DNA of 64,000 bases from Gonium pectorale (lineage: Eukaryota; Chlorophyta; Chlorophyceae; Chlamydomonadales; Volvocaceae): contig LSYV01000011.1 in assembly GCA_001584585.1 (NCBI GenBank), positions 1,068,834-1,132,833 on the forward strand. Direction: 5' to 3'. Shown here piece after piece: positions 12,101-24,100 of this stretch. How positions within the stretch are numbered: position 1 is the first letter of the stretch; each line of letters opens with the position of its first letter. The notes under the pieces were generated by a model that was not told where the DNA came from, did no database searches, and was given only the letters and a program-made list of their open reading frames with translations. Position numbers and translations under genes: made by a program.

Positions 12101-15100
12101 CGCGCCCAACTGCCTTGAGAGCTGTCACCCCCGAGGCGGCCATGTCCCATCTCAGCAGCATTTCGCCGCTGTGCGCCTGGTCATCGCCGATGCGCCGCCC
12201 GCCGCAACGCGCAGACCGAGCTGGCCGAGTACAACGCCTCCGGTAAGGGCCCCCGTATGGAGTTGGTGCTGTTCCTGGACGCTGTGGAGCACGTCAGCCG
12301 CATCGCCAGGATCCTGCGTCAGCCCAGGTGTGTGTTGGAAGGAGGGGGGGGGTGAGCCGGAAACACGTGCCATGAAACAGAGCACATTGTGCGTTGTAAC
12401 CCTCGGTACGCGCGTCATGGCATCGGCTGACCGCGGTGCCGTATCTTGAGTCGGCCCGCGGGTCTTTGCCTGGGTAGTTTGTCCCTGGCCTCACTTTGCT
12501 GACGTGCGCCATTCGGCCTTCCTCGCTGCCGCCAGGGGCAACGCGATGCTGGTGGGCGTCGGTGGGAGCGGCAAGCAGAGCCTGGCTCGCTTTGCCGCGT
12601 TCCTGGCGGACACCCAGGTTCGTGGATTCGGGATGGTTGGGAAAGGGTAGCAGTGGTAGGGATGGGGTCGCCCACCTAGGCATCTGCATCCGATGAGCCC
12701 CGTCAGTTGGCGTCCCACCTCCTGCCATCAAGAGCCGTAACACAAGCCTCTCTGTGTCCAAATGTGAACCCGTGCCGTAATTCCGGGACGTTGCTGCCCT
12801 GCGTGTCAGGTATTCACGCTGGAGCTGAGCCGAGGATACGGCATGATGGAGTTCCGAGAGGACCTCAAGAAGCTCTACCGGTGAGGGCAAGGAGTCAGTT
12901 CATACCCGTGTGCTTTCAAGGGGGCCCTCGGATAGCCCCTGATCGGGATCAAGAAACTGTGTCTCGAATGACATCCCTAGCTCATAGCCTACCGCTCATC
13001 CGTCAGCGCTTGACTCGATCGTACGGACCGTCATTGGCACCCTTTGTCTCTACAGCAGACTGACTTCCATACCTCAGCTCACCCTGCGCACCCACTCTAA
13101 TAAGTCCGTTGCAATCGTATTCATCGCGCTGCCCTCGCGCCGGCCCCACCCCGCACAGCCTGACGGGTGTGGACGGCAAGCCTGTGGCGTTCCTGCTGTC
13201 TGAGCAGCACATCCTGGCGGAGGCGTTCCTGGAGGACGTGGCCACGCTGCTGTCATGCGGCGAGGTGGAGGGCCTGTTTGGGCCGGACGAGCGCGACAAG
13301 CTGCTGGGCGACCTGCGCGGATGGGCCGCGATGCAGGTGGGCGCGGCGGCTGCAGTGGTGGGGACTTGCGCAGCAGCCCCTAAAGCGTCGCGCCCTGACA
13401 CCGCCGAATACCGTGGTGTAAACGGGCCCATCCGTTGCCCCTCGCTTGCGAATCTTGGCGGGTGCGCAATGGGCAGGACAAATTGTGCATTTTTTCCGCA
13501 GGCAGGAGTGGTGTTTTCTGACGCCTGCACCTGGGCCTTGCTCACCCGGACCCCGCGCACGCATCCGACCCGCATGCTCATCCACGCGCCAGGGCCTGGA
13601 GGACAGCCGCGACGTGCTGTGGCGCGCCTTCATCGACCGCGTGCGCGACCAGCTGCACGTGGTGCTCGCGCTCAGCCCCGTGGGGGAGGCCTTCCGCAGC
13701 CGCTGCCGCCGCTTCCCGCCGCTGCTCGCGGCCACCACCGTCGACTGGTTCAGCGAGTGGCCGCAGGTGCGTGGCCCGTGCGCACAGCCCGCGACCAGGG
13801 TCATGCCAACCTGCCCATGCGTGTAACGTGTATGCTGTAACGCAGAAGGGGTGCAAGGATGCCTTTGGCCGTCCTCGATAGCCCCTGGTGGGCGGTTTTG
13901 CCATCCATGCCTGTCTCGCTGTGCTCTGTATGTGTGACATCGAGCAGGAGGCTCTGCTGTCCGTGAGCACGCGCTTTCTGGAGGAGCACGAGCTGGGCGG
14001 CCCCGCCATGGTGCGCGCGCTGGCGCAGACGTGCGTAGACATCCACACGTCGGTGATCGAGGCGGCGCACAGGTTTTACATGGAGCTCCGCCGGAGGTGC
14101 GTGCACTTGTGCGAAACGAACCGAGCGGGGAGGCTGCGGTCAGCCTTACGCTCGAGGGAGGGAACTGCGATGTTGGGCGTTCACACAACGTACTCTCTGT
14201 CCCGCGTGGCTCCGGCGAATGCGTCTTTGCCACACGACTTACGGTGTGACGCCCTGAACTTGGTGCCTTTTGTCCGGCCACCCATCATGTGCCAGGTACT
14301 ACGTGACGCCCCGCTCCTACCTGGACCTCATCCACCTCTACACCACCCTCCTGTCAGCGCGGCGACAGGTGCGTTCGTGTGAACGGGCGTGCGAAGTAAT
14401 CAGCAACTGTGCGGCCTGCTCGCCCCGTTCCGCCCCGCTCTTGCCGTGCCTGCAACGTTATTCCCGCGCAGCGCGTATACCTCGACCCTGCTGATGGCCC
14501 TCACCCACTTGCCGCCGCAGGAGACAGCCGTCGCGCGTGAGCGCCTGCTGAGCGGCGTGTCCAAGCTGACCACCACCAATGCCACCGTGGACGACATGCG
14601 CACCCAGCTGCGGATGCTGCAGCCCGTGCTCCAGGAGAAGACGGAGGCCACGCAGCGGCTTCTGGAGCAGGTGGGCGGGCTGCGGAGGCGACGGGTCGCA
14701 GAGGTTTTCGTTTCGGTGATCCCGGCTACTGATGCTTGGTGGAGGTTGAGGCACTGGCAGCTGCGTCTGCCGGCCTGTACTTCTACACCCCTTAATGACC
14801 ATTCCTGTGATGTATGTATGTCGACGTCCGGCGTGCCCTCTGCTTGTCTGTAGGTGACACACGAGCAGTACGAGGCGGAGCGGGTGCGTGCCGCAGTGGC
14901 GGGCGAGGAGGCGGACGTCAAGGCGCAGGCCTCCAAGCTCGTGGCGCTCAAGGTGGGCCAGCCAGCGCCGCATTCCGTGTCCGCCTTGGCAACCACGCTG
15001 ACGCTGCCGGAGCCCCTGCGTCAAGGGTCCTGCTCGTCCATCCATTGGATCATTCGTCTTGTCGGGCCTCTTTGGCTATGCCATCCGGATGACATCCGGC

Positions 15101-18100
15101 CCACTGTCTCTCGACCTTCGCTTCTGCGGCTTGTCGGCTCCCCCCGTGCCCGTAGGACGAGGCCCAGGCGGACCTGGAGGAGGTGCTGCCCGCGCTGGAG
15201 GCTGCCGAGCGGGCCCTGTCCGCGCTGAACAAGACGGACATCATCGAGATCAAGACCTTCACCAAGCCGCCCGCGCTGGTGCAGACAACCATGGAGGCGG
15301 TGTGCATTCTGCTTCAGGTGATAGCGTGCGGGTACACCACGCGAGATGTTCTGTGAGTTGCATTGTGCGGGGAGCGGGAATGCATGTATCTCGACGGTTT
15401 CCTTACGGAGCGTAGCGTAGTCTATGGAAACCGAGGTTTCCTGCGTTCCACGAGAGTGCACCCACACGGTTGTACGGCTGTTGTGTCTTAAGGGAGGTGT
15501 GAATCCGGTGTAGGCTATTCTCGCCGATTACAACGTAGCTACGTAGGTGCTTGTTTCGAGGTCCTAGTGGCTTGGAAAGCCTCCGGTTTAGGCCTCGGGA
15601 TAACACCACCCAGGCGTCCCCCTGCGGTGAATAAGAACGCTTTCTCTGCTTGCAGGTACTTAAGGTGTTTTGGAGCTGTGCATGTGTGTTTTGACCGGAC
15701 TGGTCTTTGGCATGTCAGACTTGGCCGGTTGGCATGGGTTCTGGTTGGCTTGTAACGGGAGGGGCAATGCTGGAAACACATGCTCAGCCTGGGGCCATTG
15801 CGCTCTCATGCCTCAATGTGTCGTATTGCGATGTCCCCCGACCCCGCAGGAGAAGTCCGACTGGGAGACCGCCAAGAAGCTGCTGGGCGAGACCAACTTC
15901 ATCAAGCGGCTCATGGAGTACGACAAGGACAACATACCCGACAAGGTGGTGCGCGGCCTCAAGCGCCTCATCGACGACCCCACCTTCACGCCAGACCAGG
16001 TGCGAGCATCAGGAGTCGCAGGCTCATGCGCGCACAGCGCAGGATTACGCCCGCGGCGCTTGCGCGCACAGTCCTGTTCCTCCGCTTTTGTGCCGCCCTA
16101 AGGCCCGAGCGGACTGGCAGCTGCCGCGAGTGTCATGCCCACGTTGGCGGCCCCCAAGAATTGAAAGCGTATCCGCCTCCCGGCCGCCTTGTGGCGTTGT
16201 CCGCGCTGCGACTGTTGCCATCCGCAGGTCGCCAAACAGTCAAAGGCCGCCCAGTCTCTGTGCCTGTGGGTTCGCGCCATGGACACCTACGGCCGCGTCA
16301 TTCGCGTGGTGGAGCCCAAGCGCGCGGCGCTGGCGGCAGCCCAGGAGCGGCTGGGAGCCATGAACGGGGCGCTGGTGTCCAAGCAGAAGCAGCTGTCGGA
16401 CCTGGAGACACGCGTGGCGTCGCTGCAGGAGCAGCTGCAGGTGGCTGACCGGGCGGGCCGGGCACCGGGTGTACAAACATGCGCCTTGAAAGAATCTGCA
16501 AATGAACCGCAAATCTTCCGTAACAATGCTGTTATGGGCTTTCGGTATGCTGTTGTTTAACGTTTCTTCTCCTTCACCTACCCCTGCAGTCGACACAAGA
16601 AGAGCTGCACAATCTTCAGCACCAGGTGCGGGCAGGCCCAGGGGCGGGTCGGGCCGTCAGAAAGCGGAAAACAGGTGGCGGGTTCGACCCCTACTTTTCC
16701 AACAAGGACTGACAATGTCAGAGTCAGGAGTCTGCCGGAGTTTTACGATGCCGAGTCGCTGCCTGCTCAATCCCGCCACCATTGTGCCCGCCCCAGGCCG
16801 AGCTGAGCCACCAGCGTCTGGCGCGTGCGGAGCAGCTGACGGGGGCGCTGGGGGACGAGAGCATTCGGTGGCGGGCGCAGAGCGAGCGAATGACTGGCGT
16901 GCTGCACTCGCTGGTGGGGGACGTGTTCCTGGCGGCCGCGGCCATCTCATACCTTGGAGCATTCACAGGTGAGGCTGTGAGGCGCCAAGCCGAATCAACC
17001 GTATCACTGCACGTAGTATAGCACGACATGGCAACTGGGATGCTGCGATGTAGCGAAGGTGCCGCCGGGCTGGGGCTGCGGCGCATGGGGATGCAACGCA
17101 ACACCGCAGTGTGCAGTGCTACGGGCCAAGTCCTTGCATGGGTATCAAGCCTCCGTCCCCTCGTCGCCTCCGCCCCGCCGCAGGCCCCTACCGTGAGGGC
17201 CTTATCCGCACCTGGGTGGCCCGCTGCCGCGCCATGTCCATCCCCGTCAGCGTGCCGGGCGGCTCCACGCCGGTGCCCGGGGCCGGACCCGCCAGCGTCA
17301 GTCCGCGCGGTGGCGGCTCGGCGGGCGAGGGCGCGTTCAGCCTGGCCGGCACCCTGGTGTCGGCGGTGGAGATACGCGAGTGGAGCATGCAGGTAGCAAC
17401 GGCTTGGGCCGAGGGTCACCGGGGTGATGCATGGGTTGGACCTGCGCCTGATGCTCCACTACATTGCGAAGCACTCCTCTGGCGGAAGGCCGCCGCGGTT
17501 TACCTGCGTCCCAAATGTGTGCCACGGCTGAGAGCCTCCGTGGCTGTGTACGTTTACAGCTGCGCGGTTCCCTCCCCGCCCATGCCTGTGCCTGCTTGTG
17601 CTCCTGGCCCCTGTCCTGTGCTCTTGCAGGGGCTCCCCACCGACAGCCTCTCTGTGGACAACGGAGTGCTGGTCACGCGCGGCAGCAGGTGGCCGCTGTG
17701 CATCGACCCGCAGGTGGGTGGGTGGGGGCACGCCGCGTACGTGGGATTTGGGGCAGCAAGGGAGGTTTTGGAAAACTGGGGCCCATACCCAGGGACGGAA
17801 GCATTGTCCCGACTCCCAAGGGAGCAAGTTATTACGGGCCTACAAACCGGGCCTAAGTCATGGAATCAACGCTACTTTGACTATGCCTCTCCCATGTCCT
17901 ACCGGTCATTCCAACATTCTGGCTCCGGCACTCCCCCACCCCTCGCTCTCACCGCCCACAGGACCAGGCATGCCGCTGGATCAAGGCCATGGAGCTCAAG
18001 AACCACATCCGGTCCATTCGCATGTCGGACACCACCTTCGCGTCCACAAGCGGCAGCCCCGCCTCTGCGCCCGCCTTCGCCCACGCCCCGCCCTCGCCCG

Positions 18101-21100
18101 AGCGCTCGCTCACGTCCATTCCCGCCGTGCCCAGCTCCACCACCATTGGCGGCGGCGTCACGGGCAGCGCCGGGGCGGGCGGTGGCGGCAGCGGCGGCGG
18201 TATCCCCCTGTCGCTGCTGGAGCAGTGCGTGCGGCTGGGGCAGCCGGTGCTGCTGGAGGACTGCGGCGAGGGGCCGCTGGACCCCGTGCTGGAGCCTCTG
18301 CTAACCAAGGCGACCTACATGCAAGGTGCGGCAGGCCGTCGTGTTTTGCCGCACGTTGGAACCCTGCGGATACTCTACCTGCTTTTCCGCTTACTGCCAA
18401 CAGCTTCCTACCTGCGGTACAGCACTGTTGGGTTGGTAAGCCTGAGGCCATTGTACAAATCGAATCTCAAAAGAGTGTGATGCGTGTGGCCGCGCAGGCA
18501 GCCGGCTGTTGGTGCGGCTGGGCGACTCGGAGGTGGAGTACGACCCCCGCTTCCGGCTGTACCTGACCACGCGGCTGCCCAACCCGCACTACCTGCCCGA
18601 GGTGTGCATCCGAGTCAACCTCATCAACTTCACCGTGACGCCCAAGGTGGGGCCCCAGCCAGGGCGGGCGGGGAGAGCAGGCGGAAGAAAGGTCGAACAG
18701 AGGGTGCCGCGGCAACAACCGGACTCAAGTGCGTAAGCTGTTCTCTGTAGCTGCGGGGCGTTGATGCGCAAGCAACGATACAACTTCACCGGGCTGCATC
18801 TGCTCCCTCGTCCTCCCTTCCACAGGGTCTGGAGGACCAGCTGCTGGGCGATGTGGTGCGGCGGGAGCGGCCCGACCTGGAGGAGGCCAAGGACCGACTT
18901 GTGGTCAGTAGCGGTCCAGCCAGCCAGCCAGCGTGGCGAAAGGCCCACCATGTCACCCTATGCCGCACTGTGCTGGAGCATGGCATGTGGTTTGGTTGTT
19001 ACACCCCGTTGCCTTGTACGTCGCCTTGCCCTTGCCATGTCCACCGCCACTCACTGTGCCGTCTCCGCCCCACTCCTGGTGCCGCCCGCAGGTGAGCCTG
19101 AGCGCCGACAAGCGGCAGCTGTCCGAGCTGGAGGACCGCATCTTGGCGCTGCTGCAGGGGGCCGACCCCTCCTCGTTGCTGGACGACGAGCAGCTCATAG
19201 CCACGCTCAACGACGCAAAGCAGACCAGCGGTAAGTGAACGCGGGCCTTTTGGAGCGTGAGCGCGAACAGAGCCCCCGCGGTTGCCAGGCATACTTTGCT
19301 CGCTGTGTGGAGATACGACATGAATTTCGCGACTAGATCTCTTAACCTCTTGAATCACATCCTTGGATCCCTAAACCGCAGCCGTCATCCAGTCTCGTGT
19401 TGCGGAGGCGGAGGCCACGGAGCGCGCCATCAACGAAGCGCGCGAGGTGTACCGGCCCGTGCCGACCCGCGGGTCGCTGCTGTACTTTGTGACGGCCGAG
19501 CTGACGCTCATCGACCCCATGTACCAGACCAGCCTGGCGGCCTTCAGCCGCATGTTCCGGCATTGCCTGGATGCCGCGGGCCGCGCGGACGACCTGGCGG
19601 CTCGCCTGTGCAGCCTGATGGACACGACCACTGATTACGTGTACCGGATGGTGTGCAGGTGAGGGAGATCGGGGGCTAGCGCATCCAGCGCACCCGGCTC
19701 GGCATGCAACTTCGCTATGCGTGCATAGCATTGGCCGGACCGCAGGGCTGCGCGTACACGGTGGCTTGGAACTTGGACAGCCCATGCGATTGGATGTTTG
19801 CCCAACCTACCGTCCCCGACCGCCTTGCCCTCCTGACCTGCAGGGGGCTCTTCGGCAGCCACAAGTTACTGTACTCGTTCCTCATTGCCACCACCATCCA
19901 GCGCCACGCTGGGGCCATCACACAGCCCGAATGGAGCTTCATGCTGCGGGGGGGCAGGGGCGCGGGGGCCTCCGCGGCCCCCGCATCAGCGGGTCCCACC
20001 ATGACCGGGGCCGGGACCGGTACGGGAACCGGCACGGGCGACCCACACCAACAGCAGCAGCAGTCTAGTCCGCGGCCCGCCGGCCTGGGGTCGTGGGCAG
20101 GTGCCGGGGCGTGGCCGGGACTGCAGGCCCTGGAGGCGGCCGTACCATCCGTGTTCGCTGGACTGACGGCGGCGGTGGCAGCCAAGGCAAGCACGGCGCA
20201 GAAGCTCACTGTCTTTGCACCAGCACTTTCAAACGCGTCCCGCCAAGATTGTTGGCGTCTTCTTATGCAAGGAAGTTAAGTTTATGTTATTGTCGACCTT
20301 GTCGCCCTATGGTGTTTCTTGGAGGGCGCCAAACTTGATATCTTTCTCACGCCATCCGATGACCCATCCCGCAGCCCGAGGCCTGGCGGGAGTTCTTCGA
20401 GTCGCCGACCCCAGACCAGGTTGACATTTCCGAGCTCTTCTCTCCGCCGCCCATCGAGCCCTCCCGCTTCTCCTCTCCCTCGAGCACGGCTGACGGCGTA
20501 GCGCCCCCGCCCAATGTTGCCGCCGTCCTCTCCCCGCGGCCGCCCGTCGCTCTGTCCGCCACGCTGGCTCGGCGCCACGGCGGCGCGGGCGGCACGGCGC
20601 TGAGCTCTCTGGACCTTGTGCCGGAGGGCGAGGAGGCGCGCACCCAGCCGCCGGAGCCCCGCAAGCTGACGGCCTTCCAGACGCTTCTGCTGGTCAAGGT
20701 GCTGTGCGAGCGGCGGTTGCTCGGCGCCATACAACGGTACGGAAGGGCGAGGTTACAGATGGAAGTGAGGGGCGAGGGTTGAAGCGGTACAAAACGGCAT
20801 GTTGGCATTGCTTGCAGCGTTGCCGTCGTGCATGTGTGGTCCTGTCTCTCCGTGCTCCAGTCGATTCAGCTGCGAACGCTGGCCCCTCGCTGCGAACCGA
20901 GATCGTTTGTACGCGCCTTCCCTCCTGCACAGCTTCGTGGCTGGCAGCCTGGGCCCGCAGTTCACAGAGCCGCCCCCCGCCAGCCTTCCCGAGCTGTTCG
21001 CCGACTCCACGCCCGCCACGCCCGTCATCTTCATCCTGGCCCACGGGGCGGACCCCAGCCCCGCCATCACGCGCTTTGCCGCCAGTCAGGGCCGACCCGC

Positions 21101-24100
21101 GGGTCGCCGGCTGCACATGATCAGCCTGGGGCAGGGGCAGGGGCCGCGGGCAGAGGCAGCGCTGCAGGTACGTCGCGAGGCAGAACGCCAGGGTCCGCCC
21201 CCGCCGCGCCCCCGGCTTTACCTGGCTTTGGCTGACGATGACGCTGACCCACGCCCTTCCTGAAGCGGTGACCTGCTTTCGTCTGTTAATGTTCCACGAT
21301 GATGCTTGTTTGCGCTCTTCTTTTCACTGCAGGCCGCCATCAAATGCGGCGACTGGGTCTGCCTCCAGAATTGCCACCTGGCGGCTAGCTGGATGCCCCG
21401 GTTAGAGAGGTTATGCGAGGACCTGCAGGTGCAGTGTGTGCAACGGCATACGGGACCTAGGGCTCGTAAGCGGCTTGATGCTCCTGCGTCTTTGCCGGCT
21501 GCGGCAGATCCATCGTGCCCTCAAGACGGCGGAACCCAGTGGCGCGTTGAATGCCCACAATCCTTGCATCCCAACTTGCCTTGTGGACTGTGCACAATAT
21601 TGCCTCCCCCAGGTCCGCTACAGCCAGCAGACGCAGTTCAGCCAGCGGACTCTGGGGCTGCGGCTGGGGTCGCCCACCGGCGCCCCGCCGTCGCACCCCG
21701 TGGGCGACGGGGTAATAGAGGGCGCGGGCAGGCGGGACCGCGAGCGCGGGCCGCTGTCGCCCCCATCTCCCTCCTCCCCCGCCGGCGCCCCCATATACGA
21801 CGTTCACCCAGAGTTCCGGCTGTGGCTGACCTCCATGCCCAGCCGCTCCTTCCCGGTGCCGGTGCTGCAGTATGGAATAAAAACGACCATGGAGCCGCCC
21901 AAAGGTATGACACGGCACGGCGGATACTTTGCGCTGGCAGCGGTCTCACGTTGCAGTACGCTGGGCCCGTCGGTGGCGTGCAGCTCGCAGCCATTGAGCG
22001 CCCCTCCTATAGTCCAGCGTCGACCCGCTTCACCCAAGTTACCGTACCCGCCCGTGCTCGCCTCGCGGCCCCCCAGGCATCCGCGCCAACCTCCTCCGCA
22101 TCTACGGCGAGCTCTCCAACGCGGTCCTGGACCTCAGCGGCGTCGCCAGCATCAGCGGCGCGTCCAGCGTCGCCAGCGGCCCGCCCGGCAGCCCCGCTGT
22201 GAGGCCCCCCTCGGAGCCGCACACCACCCCCCGTCCTCGCGCCCTCCGGCTTGCCCGGTGGCCTCCCCTTCATCCCGCCGCTGCAAGTGCCCCTGCAGCT
22301 CCCTATCACGCCGCCGGCGGCCGGTATGGCCGTACCGCTGTCGGGCGGCCCGCGCGGCGCGCCCCCCGCTCACCAGCCGTCGATGCAGCCGCACTCGGCG
22401 GCGGCGCTGGACGGGCTGGGCGTGGGCGGAAGCGCTGCTGGCGGCGGTGTGTCGGCGGCGGTGGCCTCGGCGGTGGCTCCGCACTGGCGCAAGCTGCTCT
22501 TCTCATGCGCCATGTTCCACGCGGTGCTGCAGGTTAGGCGGGGAACATCGCGCTGCGATTCACTTGAGGCAGCGCCGGAGTGACGGTCCTAGCGGGTGCA
22601 CGTTTGCGTGAGCGCCGCTTACGGTTGCAGGATCCTTACGTGTGCCACTCCCAATCACGCGCCCCGCCCCGCAGGAACGTCGGCGCTTCGGGCCTCTTGG
22701 CTGGAACGTGCGCTACGAGTTCAGCGACGGGGACCTCTCCGCGGCGGTGCGCACAATGCAGATGTTCCTCCTGGAAGGGGCAGCTGGCGGAGCCGTCGCG
22801 GGCGGACTCGCCGGCGCACTGCTCGGCGCCGCGGCGATGCAGCCGACCGGCATACCCTGGGACGCTCTGCAGTACGTCACTGGCGACATCGTGTACGGCG
22901 GTCGGGTGACCGACGACAACGACCGGCGGTTGCTCAACTGCCTGCTGCGGCAGTACTACCACCCTGAGGTGCTGAGGGACGGGCACGTGTTCGGTCGCGG
23001 GTCGCCCGGCGGCGTCGCCGCGTACAGGCAGCCGCTGGACGGAGACCACGCGGCGTACCTGGCGTACTGCAGGTCCCTGCCGTACGCGGACGCGCCGGAG
23101 GTGTTTGGCCTGCACGCCAACGCGGACGTGCGGCTGCAGCTGCAGGTGGGGGCGAAGGCCGATGGGACAGGACGGGGGAATGAGGGAAAGGTGCTGCACT
23201 GTTTGGCGTCAGGGGCCCACAGGCACAGCAAGACCCCGCAGGCGCTGCACCTTGGACCGCATTGCGCTCCCTGTCCACAACTCCGCCCCCGACCGCACCT
23301 CTGCAGGAGACTCGACGGCTGCTCGACACCATCCTGGCCATCCAGCCTCGAGTGGTGGCCAGCGCCGCCGCCGCCGCTGCTGCTGCTGCCGCCGCCGCTG
23401 CCGCGAGCAACAGCGCCGCGCAGAGCCCCATGCGCAACATTATGCCGCGCGCCACGTCGTTTGGCCCTATGGCTGCCACCGTCGCTGGCGACCTGAGCGC
23501 CCCCTCAGCCAGCGACGCCGGGAGCGGCGTCCGCGCCAGCACCCCCATCCGCGCTGTCAGCACCGGCCAGCTGCCGCAGTCGCCAGGCGCAGACCGCCCC
23601 ACCCTCACCTCCCTTCCCTCCATGGGCCGCGACCGACTCCGGCGCTTCAACCACACGGGCAGCGGCTTCCCGCAGGTCCTCTCCCACGCGCCCTCCGTCG
23701 GCCACGGTAGCACGCTGCACAGCGGCCGCCCTGGCTCCGCCAACTCTCTTACCGGTATGGTCGCCCATGGCGGCAGCGGCACAGGCGGCATCGCCTCCTG
23801 GCTGGAGCGCGGCCTGGGCGCCGGCGGGCGGTCGCCCGACGACATCGCGGCGGAGGTGGCCACCGAGATCGCCGACGTGCTGCCACCGCCGCTGGTCCGC
23901 GAGGCGGCAGCGCGCGGCGCCGCCAGCCCGTTTGCGCCGCTGCCGTCGGGCCACGACAACTCCCTGGGCGTGGTGCTCGCCCAGGAGATGGAGCGGGCCA
24001 ATGCGCTGCGGGCGGTGCTGGCCAAGAGCCTGGATGACCTGGGCAAGGCGCTGAGGGGGCTGGCCGTCATGAGCGCGGATCTTGAGGTGCGCCGCGGGGC

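Noticed and set aside
13253..14281. Long open frame on the minus strand across dynein AAA4 exons
   Set aside because: It is antisense to exons with unmistakable dynein motifs and crosses several introns. Long antisense frames are expected at this GC content.
22934..24070. Open frame of 378 residues on the minus strand
   Set aside because: It mirrors dynein exons 56-57, has Ala/Arg/Pro composition typical of antisense GC-rich DNA, and contains no family motif.
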